A DNA stretch of 36,185 nucleotides from Inquilinus limosus (GCF_002195995.1 NZ_NHON01000042.1:14755-50939), one strand, 5' to 3'; counted from the stretch's first letter, positions 1-8,830 are shown. Numbers and translations are program-made. Notes: generated from the letters alone by a model not told the origin.

Positions 1-1728
1 CTCGACGCCTATGTCGTGCCGCATGCCGACGAGCATCAGGGCGAGTACCTGCCGGCCCGGGCCGAGCGGCTGGCCTGGCTGACCGGCTTCACCGGATCGG
101 CCGGCCTCGCCGTGGTCACCGCCGATCGGGCCGCGATCTTCATCGACGGCCGCTACACCATCCAGGCGCAGCAGCAGACCGACCCGGCGCTGTGGGAGCG
201 ACGGCACCTGCACCAGGAGCCGCACGAGGCCTGGCTGGCGGAGGCCATGCCCAAGGGCGGCCGCGCCGGCTACGACCCGCGCCTGGTCACGGTGTCCTGG
301 GTCGATAAGGCCCGCAAGGCGGTCGAGGCCGCGGGCGGCACGCTGGTGGCGGTCGAGGAGAACCCTATCGACACGCTGTGGACCGACCAGCCGCCGGCCC
401 CGATCTCTCCCACCATCGTCCAGGCGCTGGACGTCGCCGGCCAGGATGCGCGGGACAAGCGGGCCGGGCTGGCCGAGGCGTTGCGCCGCGACCGGCTGGA
501 CGCGGTGGTGCTGAGCGCGCCGGAGAGCGTGGCCTGGCTGTTGAACCTGCGCGGCGCCGACGTGCCGCATACCCCGCTGCCGCTGTCCTTCGCCGTGCTG
601 CATGCCGACGGGCTGGTCGACCTGTTCATCGACCGGCGCAAGCTGGTGCCGGGCGTCGACACCCATCTCGGCAACGAGGTGGCGATCCAGCCGCCCGCCA
701 GCCTGGGCCAGGCGCTGGAGGCCCTGGGCCGCGCCGGCAAGGCGGTGCGGATCGACGTGGCCTCGGCCAGCGCCTGGGTGCAGGACCGGCTGAAGGGCGC
801 CAGGGTCGATATCGGCGCCGACTCCTGCGCCCTGCCCCGCGCCCGTAAGAATGCGGTGGAGCTGGAGGGCACCCGCGCCGCCCATCGCCGCGACGCCGCC
901 GCCATGAGCCGCTTCCTGGCCTGGCTGTCGCGCGAGGCGCCGTCCGGCAAGCTCGACGAGGCCGGCGCTGCCGCCAAGCTGCTGGAGTTCCGCGTCGCCA
1001 CCGGCGCGCTGCGCGACCTCAGCTTCGACACCATCTCCGCCGCCGGCCCGAACGCCGCCCTGCCCCACTACCGCTTCAGCGCCGAGAGCAACCGGCGGAT
1101 CGAGCCGGGCAATGTCTATCTGGTCGACAGCGGCGGGCAGTACCGCGACGGCACCACCGACATCACCCGCACCATCGCCGTCGGCACGCCGACCGAGGAG
1201 ATGCGGCGGAACTTCACCCTGGTGCTGAAGGGCCATATCGCGATCTCGACCCTGCGCTTCCCCAAGGGCACCACCGGCTCGCAGATCGACGCCTTCGCCC
1301 GCCGGCCGCTGTGGGAGCACGGGCTGGACTTCGACCACGGCACCGGCCACGGCGTCGGCAGCTATCTCAGCGTGCATGAGGGGCCGGCGCGGATCTCCAA
1401 GACGCCGAACACGATCGCGCTGGAGCCCGGCATGATCCTTTCGAACGAGCCCGGCTACTACGCCGCCGGCCGCTACGGCATCCGCACCGAGACGCTGGTG
1501 GTGGTGCAGCCCTGCGCCGCGCTCAGCGACGACAGCCGCAGCTTCTACGAGTTCGAGACCATCACCTTCGCGCCGATCGACCTGGCCCTGGTCGACGCGG
1601 CGCTGCTGACCCCGGTCGAGCGCGCTTGGCTGGACGCCTACCACGCCAAGGTGTGGGACATCGTCGGCCCGCAGCTGGAGGGCGAGGACCGCGCCTGGCT
1701 GGAGCAGGCGACCCGGCCGGTGGGGTAA
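1..1728 (+). CDS. pepP: Xaa-Pro aminopeptidase (M24B, aminopeptidase P family), 5' end missing
   Basis: A metallo-aminopeptidase that removes the N-terminal residue of peptides with proline in second position; it is probably cytosolic. The reading frame is open at base 1 (LDAYVVPHADEHQGEYLP), so the true start lies upstream. The GTG at 16 is internal, because the LDAYVVP segment belongs to the conserved N-terminal creatinase fold. About 575 residues are visible and probably only a few tens are missing. Two creatinase-like N-terminal domains are followed by the pita-bread catalytic domain. Its five metal ligands are recognisable: the two Asp in VDSGGQYRDGTTDIT, the His in GTGHGVGSYLSVHEGP, and the Glu residues in SNEPGYY and IRTETLVVV. 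The length and final domain match the long (about 600-residue) PepP forms. It ends with TAA and is followed by a palindromic repeat that separates it from the convergent MFS gene. Confidence 0.93.
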   Translation, partial: LDAYVVPHADEHQGEYLPARAERLAWLTGFTGSAGLAVVTADRAAIFIDGRYTIQAQQQTDPALWERRHLHQEPHEAWLAEAMPKGGRAGYDPRLVTVSWVDKARKAVEAAGGTLVAVEENPIDTLWTDQPPAPISPTIVQALDVAGQDARDKRAGLAEALRRDRLDAVVLSAPESVAWLLNLRGADVPHTPLPLSFAVLHADGLVDLFIDRRKLVPGVDTHLGNEVAIQPPASLGQALEALGRAGKAVRIDVASASAWVQDRLKGARVDIGADSCALPRARKNAVELEGTRAAHRRDAAAMSRFLAWLSREAPSGKLDEAGAAAKLLEFRVATGALRDLSFDTISAAGPNAALPHYRFSAESNRRIEPGNVYLVDSGGQYRDGTTDITRTIAVGTPTEEMRRNFTLVLKGHIAISTLRFPKGTTGSQIDAFARRPLWEHGLDFDHGTGHGVGSYLSVHEGPARISKTPNTIALEPGMILSNEPGYYAAGRYGIRTETLVVVQPCAALSDDSRSFYEFETITFAPIDLALVDAALLTPVERAWLDAYHAKVWDIVGPQLEGEDRAWLEQATRPVG

Positions 1729-1743
1729 GGCTCCTCCCCTTCC

Positions 1744-1834
1744 TGTCATGCCCGGGCTTGACCCGGGCATCCAGGGAATGTCGATGCCGCTCTGGGTGGC
1801 CCCTGGGTTGCCGGGTCAAGCCCGGCAAATGACA
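1744..1834. repeat. Intergenic palindromic repeat (family 1)
   Basis: An imperfect inverted repeat lies between the convergent pepP and MFS genes. It opens TGTCATGCCCGGGCTTGACC and closes with the matching arm GGTCAAGCCCGG...ATGACA. The left arm contains its own GCCCGGG palindrome, so several stems are possible. It looks like a dispersed REP-type element and may also end transcription from both sides. Confidence 0.7.
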
Positions 1835-1863
1835 GATGAGGGTGGGGCGCCGGCAGCGTGCCC

Positions 1864-3117
1864 CTATTCCAGCTCCACGCCCCGCGTTTCCGGCAGCATC
1901 AGCGTGGCGCCGATGTCGAGCACGTAGATCACCGCCAGCAGCCCGATCGCCAGGCTGAAGGAATACTGGGAGGCCAAGGCCCCGACCACCAGCGGGCCGA
2001 AGCCGCCGACGCCGCGGCCGAGGTTGAACAGCACGCTCTGCGCCGTCGCTCGCGCCTCGGTCGGGTACAGCTCGGAGATCAGTGCGCCGTAGCCGCCGAT
2101 CATGCCGTTGACGAACAGCCCCATCACCGCGCCGCCGACCAGCAGCGCCGCCGGCGAGTCGAGCTGGGCGTAGACCACGACCATGATCGCGGCGCCGGCC
2201 TGGAACAGGATGAAGGTTGGGCGCCGGCCGATGCGGTCGGCGAGATGGCCGAAGGCGCCGATGCCGACGCACATGCCGAGGATGGTCACCACCGTCCACA
2301 GCGCCGACTTGGTCAGGGAATAGCCCATGGCTGTCGACAGATAGGTCGGCAGCCAGATCATCAGCCCGTAATAGCCGAAGTTCTGCACCGAGCAGAGGAT
2401 GAAGACGGCGACGCTGATCCGGGTGGTGCGCGCGTCCTTGACCAGGAGGCCGAGCGCATTGCCCTGGCGCGCCTGTCCTTGACGTATCTGGGCGGCACGG
2501 TCGAGGAATAGCGCCGGCTCGCCGATCGTGCGGCGGACGATGAAGGACACGATCGCCGGCAGCAGGCCGATCGCGAACATGCCGCGCCAGCCGATCACCG
2601 GCAGCAGCAGCGGCGTGGCCAGGGCCGCGGCCAGCACGCCGGCCTGCCAGCCGAGCCCGACATAGGAGGAGGCGCGGGCGCGGTACTTGGCCGGCCAGGT
2701 CTCCGCCACCAGGGCCATGCCGATGCCGAACTCGCCGCCCAGGCCGAGGCCGGCGATGGTGCGGTAGGCCAGCAGGTCCCAATAGCCCTGGGCCAGGGCG
2801 CAGAGGCCGGTGAAGACGGCGAAGAGCAGGATGGTCCAAGTCAGCACCCGCACCCGGCCAAGACGATCGCTGAGCATGCCGAACAGGATGCCGCCGGCCA
2901 CGGCGCCGATCAGCGTCGCGGTCACCAGCGACCCCGATTCGGCCGGGGTCAGCGCCAGCCCGGCGGCCACCGCCGACAGCATGAAGCCCAGGATCAGCAG
3001 GTCGAACCCGTCCATGGCATAGCCGACCGCGGAAGCGACCAGCGCCCGCCGCGCCGTCGCATCCGGCCGGTCCGCCTGTACCCCGCCCGTGGTCATGCCG
3101 AATTCCGTCGTCGCCAT
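1864..3117 (-). CDS. MFS transporter, metabolite/aromatic acid:H+ symporter type
   Basis: An inner-membrane major facilitator of 417 residues with twelve predicted helices. TM1 carries the GYAMDGFDLLILGFML signature seen in aromatic-acid and organic-acid:proton symporters (AAHS/MHS groups). The loop 2-3 motif GMLSDRLGRVR is the standard MFS motif A, and a second copy, GHLADRIGRRP, follows TM8. The ATG at 3117 is preferred because a purine-rich AGGGGGCGGGG lies just upstream and the extra N-terminal residues of the longer frame look non-coding. The ATG at 3096 is an alternative. The gene diverges from the dioxygenase gene across a palindromic repeat, so the two could serve one pathway. The substrate cannot be read from the sequence. 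Confidence 0.85.
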   Translation of the reverse strand: MATTEFGMTTGGVQADRPDATARRALVASAVGYAMDGFDLLILGFMLSAVAAGLALTPAESGSLVTATLIGAVAGGILFGMLSDRLGRVRVLTWTILLFAVFTGLCALAQGYWDLLAYRTIAGLGLGGEFGIGMALVAETWPAKYRARASSYVGLGWQAGVLAAALATPLLLPVIGWRGMFAIGLLPAIVSFIVRRTIGEPALFLDRAAQIRQGQARQGNALGLLVKDARTTRISVAVFILCSVQNFGYYGLMIWLPTYLSTAMGYSLTKSALWTVVTILGMCVGIGAFGHLADRIGRRPTFILFQAGAAIMVVVYAQLDSPAALLVGGAVMGLFVNGMIGGYGALISELYPTEARATAQSVLFNLGRGVGGFGPLVVGALASQYSFSLAIGLLAVIYVLDIGATLMLPETRGVELE

Positions 3118-3216
3118 CGCCCCGCCCCCTGCCCCGGTTCTGCCGCTGTCCCAGCATTGTTTCAGTTCGATTGCAAGCAAGAGCGGTGCCATTCCATGCG
3201 TGGCCGCACCATATCC

Positions 3217-3299
3217 CGTCATCGCGAGCCCCGAAGGGGCGTGGCGATCCAGAGATCGTGCCGCTGGATCGCCACGTCGCTGCGCTCCTCGCGATGACG
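3217..3299. repeat. Dispersed palindromic repeat (family 2, copy a)
   Basis: Arms CGTCATCGCGAG and CTCGCGATGACG bound the element, with inner arms GTGGCGATCCAG and CTGGATCGCCAC. It lies between the divergent MFS and PhyH starts. The same design recurs in variant form at 4237-4326 and 10855-10944, where the inner arms read GAAGCAATCCAG and CTGGATTGCTTC. Confidence 0.8.
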
Positions 3300-3350
3300 A
3301 TTTGGTTGCGAGCCGCTAGAGTTCGGCACAACGACTGGCGAGGGCGGGCG

Positions 3351-4190
3351 ATGCTGAGCGAGACGCAGAAGGCGCACTACGAACGCGACGGCTATCTGGT
3401 TCTGGACGGCTTCAAGCCGATCGAGGAGATCCGCGCCGTCCGCGCCCGGGCCGAGGCGATCGTCGAGGCCTTCGACCCCGGCGAGTCGGTGTCGATCTTC
3501 ACCACCAGGGAGCAGGAACGGAAGTCGGACGAGTACTTCCTGACCTCCGGCGACAAGGTGCGCTGCTTCTTCGAGGAGGAGGCGTTCGACGCCGAAGGCC
3601 GGCTGCGCCAGGCCAAGGCGCTGTCGATCAACAAGATCGGCCACGCGCTGCACGACCTGGACCCGGTGTTCGACCGCTTCTCACGCGACCCGAAGCTGGC
3701 GGCGCTGGCCGCCGATCTCGGCCTGGCCGAGCCGCAGATCTGGCAGTCGATGTACATCTTCAAGCAGCCCGGCATCGGCGGCGAGGTGCGCTGGCACCAG
3801 GACGCCAGCTTCTTCGAGACCACGCCGATCAGCGTCACCACCTTCTGGTTCGCGCTGGAGGATGCCGACCGGTCGAATGGCTGCCTGTGGGTCGAGCCCG
3901 GCGGGCACCGCGGCCCGCTGCGCGAGCGCTTCCTGCTGGAGGACGGCGCGACGCGGATGGAAAAGCTGGACGCCACGCCCTGGCCGACCGACGCCACCGC
4001 GGTGCCGGTCGAGGTCAAGGCCGGTGCGCTGGTCTGCTTCCACGGCCGGCTGCCGCATTACAGCGCCCCGAACCGGTCGCCGGTGTCGCGCCACGCCTAC
4101 ACGCTGCACGTCACCGACGGCCGCACCGCCTATTCCCCGCGCAACTGGCTGCGCCGCGGCCCGGAGATGCCGGTGCGGGGGTTTGCTTAG
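3351..4190 (+). CDS. Phytanoyl-CoA dioxygenase (PhyH) family Fe(II)/2-oxoglutarate oxygenase
   Basis: A 279-residue non-haem iron oxygenase of the PhyH family. Members hydroxylate a substrate while converting 2-oxoglutarate to succinate and CO2. The facial triad is visible as H149 and D151 (RWHQDASFF) and H236 (GRLPHYSAPN). R247 (SRHAYTLH) is in the expected place to bind the 2-oxoglutarate carboxylate. The N-terminal HYERDGYLVLDGF is the usual PhyH opening. The ATG at 3351 is chosen because homology begins right there (MLSETQKAHYERDGY) and GAGGGCGGGCG precedes it. Upstream extension reads into the repeat at 3217-3299. Bacterial members act on many small molecules, so the substrate is unknown. 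The gene stands alone and is followed by another repeat. Confidence 0.9.
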   Translation: MLSETQKAHYERDGYLVLDGFKPIEEIRAVRARAEAIVEAFDPGESVSIFTTREQERKSDEYFLTSGDKVRCFFEEEAFDAEGRLRQAKALSINKIGHALHDLDPVFDRFSRDPKLAALAADLGLAEPQIWQSMYIFKQPGIGGEVRWHQDASFFETTPISVTTFWFALEDADRSNGCLWVEPGGHRGPLRERFLLEDGATRMEKLDATPWPTDATAVPVEVKAGALVCFHGRLPHYSAPNRSPVSRHAYTLHVTDGRTAYSPRNWLRRGPEMPVRGFA

Positions 4191-4236
4191 GTGGAGGGCT
4201 TCAGCCGGATCAGGTCATAACCCCGAAATCTAAATA

Positions 4237-4326
4237 CCGTCATTGCGAGCGCAGCGAAGCAATCCAGGGGCCGGTGCGCACCGGCCCCTGGATTGCTTCG
4301 TCGGCTTCGCCTCCTCGCAATGACGG
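4237..4326. repeat. Dispersed palindromic repeat (family 2, copy b)
   Basis: Outer arms CCGTCATTGCGAG and CTCGCAATGACGG enclose inner arms CAATCCAGGGGCCGGTGC and GCACCGGCCCCTGGATTG, giving a nearly complete long hairpin. It lies between the convergent PhyH and SDR genes. The copy at 10855 is the same element in the opposite orientation. Confidence 0.85.
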
Positions 4327-4366
4327 CGAGGGAGAAGCGTTGCGAAAACGCTAGCCCACCTTCTCC

Positions 4367-5119
4367 CTACGACAGGAACGCGCCGCCATTGACGTGCAGG
4401 GCCTGGCCGGTGATGTAGCGGGCCGACGGGCCGGCGAGGTAGCGCACCAGCCCCGCCACCTCCTCCGGCGTGCCGCGGCGGCCCACCAGCGTGGCGTGCC
4501 GGGAATGGTGCGCCGGCTCGCCGCCGCCGAGATGGGCGCGCTGGGTGCCGATCAGCCCGGGCACGACGCAGTTCACCGTGATGCCGTCCGGACCCAGATC
4601 GTGCGCCAGGCCGCGGGTGAAGCCGACGATGCCGGCCTTGGCGGTGGTGACATGCACCCGCCCGGCCGAGCCGGTATGGGCCGACAGGCCGCCGATGGTG
4701 ATGATGCTGGCGGCATCCGATGCCTTGAGATGCGGCACCGCCGCCTGCGCGGTCAGGAAGGCGCCGTCCAGGATCACGGCCAGCACCTCGTGCCATTCGG
4801 CGAAGCTCATCGTCTCGAACGCCGTCTCCTTCCTGAGCGCGGCGTTGCTGACCAGGATGTCGAGCCGGCCGAACGCCTCGACCGCCGCGGCCACCGTGGC
4901 CGCCGCCTGGTCCGGCACCGTCACGTCGGCCAGGTGCAGCCGGGCGCGGCCGTCCTTGGCCTCGATCTCCCGCACCACCCCGGCGGCGAGGTCGGCGGAG
5001 CTCCTGGCATGGACCAGCACCGCCGCACCGGCGGCGGCGAGGTCCAGCGCGATGGCGCGGCCGATGTTGCGGGCGGCGCCGGTGACGAGGGCGACGCGGC
5101 CCTCCAATTCCCGGGTCAT
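4367..5119 (-). CDS. SDR-family oxidoreductase with degenerate catalytic tetrad
   Basis: A 250-residue protein with the Rossmann fold of short-chain dehydrogenases. It shows TGAARNIG at 13-20 for cofactor binding, LHLADVT, and SNAA at 91-94 where NNAG is usual. The tail TGQALHVNGGAFL is typical of FabG-like SDRs. The usual Asn-Ser-Tyr-Lys tetrad is largely absent. By alignment to FabG, Asn becomes I116, Ser becomes G144 and Tyr becomes V157 (with H156 beside it); only K161 remains. It may therefore be a divergent enzyme using other residues, or a binding protein. Its ATG overlaps the stop of the upstream transporter by four bases, so the two are translationally coupled in the operon MmgE/PrpD, MFS, SDR. 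Confidence 0.88.
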   Translation of the reverse strand: MTRELEGRVALVTGAARNIGRAIALDLAAAGAAVLVHARSSADLAAGVVREIEAKDGRARLHLADVTVPDQAAATVAAAVEAFGRLDILVSNAALRKETAFETMSFAEWHEVLAVILDGAFLTAQAAVPHLKASDAASIITIGGLSAHTGSAGRVHVTTAKAGIVGFTRGLAHDLGPDGITVNCVVPGLIGTQRAHLGGGEPAHHSRHATLVGRRGTPEEVAGLVRYLAGPSARYITGQALHVNGGAFLS

Positions 5120-6420
5120 GGCGAGGTCCTCAGGGCGTGGGGATGGACGGTGTCGGCCGGCCGGTCCGCCGCTTCCACCGGCCGGTCGGGGCGGACGAAG
5201 AAGGCCAGGACGATGCCGAGGCCGAGCAGCGCGATCGACACCAGGAAGGGCGGGCGGTAGCTGCCGGTGGCGTCGAGGATGGCGCCGAAGGCGACCGGCG
5301 AGACCAGCGCGGCGACGCCGGCGGCGGTGCTGACGAAGCCGCTGGCGATGCCGGCGAAGCGCGGCGCGATGTCCAGCGGCACGGCCCAGATTGGCGCCTC
5401 GGTCATCTCCAGGAAGAACAGGCCGAGGGCGAGGCAGCCGGTGATCAGGGTCTCGCTGTGGATGAACAGCACGCCGCTGAGGCAGACCAGCGAGCAGGTG
5501 AAGCCCAGCAGCATGGTGTTGCGCCGGGCGCGGTTGACGTCGCCGGTGCGATGGTAGATCCGGTCGGTGACCAGGCCGCCGACGGTGTCGCCGACCATGC
5601 CGGCGATGAAGATGATGCTGGAGAGAACGGCCGAATCCTTCAGGTCGAAACCGTACTCCCCGACGAAGAAGCTGGGCAGCCAGGACAGGTACAGCCACAG
5701 CGTCCAGGCATGGCAGAAGAAGGCCAGCGTCACCGGCGCCACCCGCGGGATCAGCCGCCGCCAGGGCACCTCGACGCGGCTGCCGACCTCGCGGTCATGC
5801 ACCGGCAGCTCGGCCAGTTCCTCCCGGGTCACATCCTCGTGATCGGCCGGGTCGTCACGGAAGTAGTTCCACCACACCGCGACCCACAGGAAGCTGACGA
5901 CGCCGAGCACGATGAAGGCGCCGCGCCAGCCCAGCAGCGGGATCATCGCCACCACCACCGGCGGCGTCACCGCGGCGGCAAAGCGGGCGGAGGTGTGGGT
6001 GAAGCCCTGGGCGAAGCCGCGCCGGGCCTTCGGCACCCAGCGGCCGATCGCGCCGGTCGCAGTCGGGATCGTCCCGGCCTCGCCGATGCCGACCACGAGG
6101 CGGGCGGCGATCAGCGTCCACAGCCCGCTGGCGAAGCCGGCCGCCACGGTGCCGGCGGCCCAGAACAGGCCGCTGATCGACAGCATGCGCCGGGCGCCGA
6201 TGCGGTCGCCGAGATAGCCGGAGACGATCTGGAACAGCGCGTAGCAATAGCCGAATGCGCCGAGCGCCAGGCCGAGCTCGGTGTTGCTGAGGCCCAGCTC
6301 GCCCTTGATCAGCGGTGCCGCGATCGACAGGTTCACGCGGTCGACATACATGATGAAATACATCAGGCAGAGCAGGATGAAGACCCTGCCCGTGGCGCCC
6401 TTGAAGGCCCGGAAGATCAT
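5116..6420 (-). CDS. MFS transporter, anion:cation symporter (ACS) type
   Basis: A 434-residue inner-membrane carrier. TM1 ends in YVDRVNLSIAAP, the signature of the ACS family that imports organic anions such as glucarate, galactonate, phthalate or hydroxyphenylacetate with protons. YLGDRIGARR is the loop 2-3 motif. A strong ribosome site (AGGGAGGGC) sits just before the ATG at 6420. It lies 99 bases after the MmgE/PrpD gene and overlaps the SDR by four bases, so it is the middle gene of a three-gene operon. It probably brings in the carboxylate that the neighbouring MmgE/PrpD proteins process; this is inference from context. Confidence 0.9.
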   Translation of the reverse strand: MIFRAFKGATGRVFILLCLMYFIMYVDRVNLSIAAPLIKGELGLSNTELGLALGAFGYCYALFQIVSGYLGDRIGARRMLSISGLFWAAGTVAAGFASGLWTLIAARLVVGIGEAGTIPTATGAIGRWVPKARRGFAQGFTHTSARFAAAVTPPVVVAMIPLLGWRGAFIVLGVVSFLWVAVWWNYFRDDPADHEDVTREELAELPVHDREVGSRVEVPWRRLIPRVAPVTLAFFCHAWTLWLYLSWLPSFFVGEYGFDLKDSAVLSSIIFIAGMVGDTVGGLVTDRIYHRTGDVNRARRNTMLLGFTCSLVCLSGVLFIHSETLITGCLALGLFFLEMTEAPIWAVPLDIAPRFAGIASGFVSTAAGVAALVSPVAFGAILDATGSYRPPFLVSIALLGLGIVLAFFVRPDRPVEAADRPADTVHPHALRTSP

Positions 6421-6519
6421 GGCTTGCCCTCCCTAGGGGATTGCCCGGCCGTTCTTGTCCTTGGTCTTGGCCGGCATGGCGAAGGAGTGGCGGCGCCGGA
6501 GGCCTGGCGCCGCTCGGGA

Positions 6520-7917
6520 TCAGCGGGTCTGGGCCATCCGGGCGATGTCGCCGGCATCGGCGAGGGCTTCGAGGTCCCAGCACGCCCGCAGCAGCGCCGC
6601 CGTTCCGGCCTCGCCATGCACCGGCTGCACCAGGTCGGTGAACTTCGCCTCGAGGTCGCGGTCGGTCATCGGCCGGGCGACGCTGCCGATGGCATGGTCG
6701 ACCCGCTTCTGCAGCACCCGCCCGCCCTTCAGCGTCACGGTGACGGCCACGGCATCCGCCGGCATCGCCGGGTCGATCACGGCCGTCACCCGGTCGCGCA
6801 GGCCCACCACCTCCGGATCCCGCACCCGCTCGTCGCTGTATTGCGGCTCGCCCGCCCGGCCATCGATGATCGCGACCGCGGCCGAATGGTAGACGCTGAA
6901 CTTGCCGTCCAGCCCGGTCTTCGGCGCCGTCTTGCCGGTCAGCTCCAGCACCAGCGGGTGGACCTTGAGGTCGATGCGCTCGATCTCCGCCGCCACCAGC
7001 CCGTGCTCGTTGCGCAGCTGCACGCAGCCGTCGATCGCCGGGTGGATGACGATGCCGCAGGCGAAGGGCTTGTAGCTGTTCAGCAGGATCTCGTTGCGGC
7101 GGCCGAGGTCACCGGTGATCTCATCGTAGTTGCGATGCGTGCTGGTGACGTTGGCCCAGCCGCGCTTGGCCTCGATCCCCTGCTCCGAGCTGGTGTAGCC
7201 GCGCTGGGCCAGCAGCGCCGCGGTCAGGCCGTTCTGCGCCGCCCGGCCGGGATGGAAGCTCTTGGTCATGGTGCCGAACATCTCGCGCAGCCCGACCGGC
7301 TGGGTCGCGGCCAGGCCGAGCGCCCAGACCATGCGCTGCTCGTCCAGCCCCAGCAGCTTGCCGGCGGCCGCCGCCGCGCCGAACACGCCGGTGGTGCCGG
7401 TGATGTGCCAGCCGACATGGTAGTGGTCGGGATAGACCGCGTTGCCGATGCGGCATTCGACATCGACGCCCAGCACCAGGGCGTTGAGAAAGTCGCGGCC
7501 GCTGACCGGCCGCAGTTCGGCCAGCGCCAGGATCGCCGAGGCCACCGGGCCGGCCGGATGGATCACCGTCTTCAGATGGGTGTCGTCGAAATCGAAGACA
7601 TGCGAGCTGATGCCGTTGATCAGCGCCGCGTGCAGCACGTCCATCCGCTCGGCCCGGCCGAGGATGCCGGCCTGGGCCGGCCCGCTGAACGGCGACAGCG
7701 CGTCGATCGCGATCGACACCGCCTCATGCCGGGCTGAGCCGACGGCGCAGCCGAGCCAGTTCAGGAAGGTGCGCAACCCCTCATGCCGGACATCGGCCGG
7801 CAGGTCCTCATACCGGGCGGCGGCGAGATGCCGCGCCAGGATGCGCGTCACCGCCGGCGGCAGCTCGACGGAGGCAGGGTCGGATGGGCCGTGGGCCGCG
7901 GCCGTGGCGGTGCTCAT
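6520..7917 (-). CDS. MmgE/PrpD family protein (putative dehydratase/isomerase of tricarboxylate-like substrates), paralogue 1
   Basis: A 465-residue member of the MmgE/PrpD superfamily, which includes 2-methylcitrate dehydratase, cis-aconitate decarboxylase and iminodisuccinate epimerase. Family landmarks are FDFDDTHLKTVIHPAG, the helical SGRDFLNALVLGVDVECRIG, the HPGRAAQNGLTAALLA segment, and SYKPFACGIVIHPAIDG. The C-terminal cap domain begins around VHPLVLELTGK. The ATG at 7917 is preferred; the longer frame adds a low-complexity Arg-rich stretch with no homology. It heads a minus-strand operon with an ACS transporter and an SDR and diverges from a GntR regulator, which is the likely controller. 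A paralogue lies across the regulator. The substrate is not determined by sequence. Confidence 0.9.
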   Translation of the reverse strand: MSTATAAAHGPSDPASVELPPAVTRILARHLAAARYEDLPADVRHEGLRTFLNWLGCAVGSARHEAVSIAIDALSPFSGPAQAGILGRAERMDVLHAALINGISSHVFDFDDTHLKTVIHPAGPVASAILALAELRPVSGRDFLNALVLGVDVECRIGNAVYPDHYHVGWHITGTTGVFGAAAAAGKLLGLDEQRMVWALGLAATQPVGLREMFGTMTKSFHPGRAAQNGLTAALLAQRGYTSSEQGIEAKRGWANVTSTHRNYDEITGDLGRRNEILLNSYKPFACGIVIHPAIDGCVQLRNEHGLVAAEIERIDLKVHPLVLELTGKTAPKTGLDGKFSVYHSAAVAIIDGRAGEPQYSDERVRDPEVVGLRDRVTAVIDPAMPADAVAVTVTLKGGRVLQKRVDHAIGSVARPMTDRDLEAKFTDLVQPVHGEAGTAALLRACWDLEALADAGDIARMAQTR

Positions 7918-8004
7918 TCTCGGTCTCTCTCGTCTCTGGGTCGCTCGGGGTCGTCGCGGGCGGGGCCGCCTGAGGATCCCTGCGTCGCTCCTGGTCAATT
8001 ACAT

Positions 8005-8016
8005 ATTGTCGACAAT
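8005..8016. promoter_or_regulatory. Candidate GntR/FCD operator
   Basis: ATTGTCGACAAT is a perfect 12-bp palindrome in the 143-bp gap between the divergent MmgE/PrpD and GntR genes. A second copy of the right half (TCGACAAT) lies at 8024-8031. FCD-type GntR proteins commonly bind palindromes of the form TTGT..ACAA. Its position suits control of both transcripts, including autoregulation. Confidence 0.6.
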
Positions 8017-8060
8017 CTTGCAATCGACAATCTCCATTCACACATCCGGCGGGCTGATCT

Positions 8061-8825
8061 ATGGTGCGCGCCATGACCCCGCCCCTCGCCTCCCCGCTGG
8101 AGCTGCTGCGCTCCCTCACCCTCTCCGGCCTGGTGCAGGAGGAGATCCTGCGCCGCATCAAGGCCGGGGAGATCGCCGCCGGCTCGCGCCTGAACGAGCT
8201 GGAGCTGTCGCAGCACCTGCAGGTCAGCCGCGCCCCGGTGCGCGAGGCGCTGCGGGCGCTGCAGGAGGCCGGGCTGGTGCGGCTGGAGAAGAACCGCGGC
8301 GTGTTCCTGCGCGAGCTGTCGGACACCGAGGTGGCGGAGCTGTACGCCCTGCGCGCCACGCTGGATGAGATGGCCGGCCGGCTGCTGGCGCCGCGGATCG
8401 GCCAGGCTGAGGTGCTGGAGCTGAAGCGGATGCTGGCGGCGCTGGAGAGCGCGTCGATCCGCGACGGCGTGAACGGCTATTTCCCGCTGAACATCGCCTT
8501 CCACGACCGGCTGGTGGAGATGACCGGCAACGCGACGCTGCTGGAGATGTATCGCCAGGTGGTGAACCGGATGCATCTGGTGCGGCGGCAGAGCTTCGCC
8601 ACCGCCGGCAGCAGCGCCGCCTCGCATGACGAGCACCGCCGGATCCTGGAGGCGCTGCAGACCGGCGATGCGGAGGCGGCCGGCGCCGCCATGCGCGGCC
8701 ATGTCGAGGGCGGTTACGCCCGCAACATCCTGGCCCGGGCGCATGACCCGGCCGATCCCGACCACGATCCCGCCATCGTCGCCGGCCCGGCGCCGCGACG
8801 CCGCCCCGCTGCCCGGAAGGCATAG
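8061..8825 (+). CDS. GntR family transcriptional regulator, FadR/FCD subfamily
   Basis: A 254-residue one-component regulator. The N-terminal winged helix-turn-helix occupies about residues 25-90 (GSRLNELELSQHLQVSRAPVREALRALQEAGLV), a textbook GntR motif. The C-terminal FCD effector domain carries the usual metal-binding pattern: N..FH in PLNIAFHDRL, the His in SHDEHRRIL, and the His in MRGHVEGGY. Such domains bind small carboxylates. The ATG at 8061 is used; the ATG at 8073 (MTPPLASP) is equally possible. The gene ends five bases before a MmgE/PrpD gene and diverges from an operon starting with another, so it very likely regulates both by sensing their substrate or product. Confidence 0.93.
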   Translation: MVRAMTPPLASPLELLRSLTLSGLVQEEILRRIKAGEIAAGSRLNELELSQHLQVSRAPVREALRALQEAGLVRLEKNRGVFLRELSDTEVAELYALRATLDEMAGRLLAPRIGQAEVLELKRMLAALESASIRDGVNGYFPLNIAFHDRLVEMTGNATLLEMYRQVVNRMHLVRRQSFATAGSSAASHDEHRRILEALQTGDAEAAGAAMRGHVEGGYARNILARAHDPADPDHDPAIVAGPAPRRRPAARKA

Positions 8826-8830
8826 ACCCC

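Noticed and set aside
1562-3331. A 589-codon minus-strand frame overlapping the MFS gene and repeat
   Set aside because: It is out of frame with the clear transporter and reads through palindromic repeats; the translation has no recognisable fold.
5137-7737. An 866-codon plus-strand open frame
   Set aside because: It crosses three well-supported minus-strand genes, has an Arg/Ala/Asp/His-rich translation without any domain, and results from third-position GC bias.
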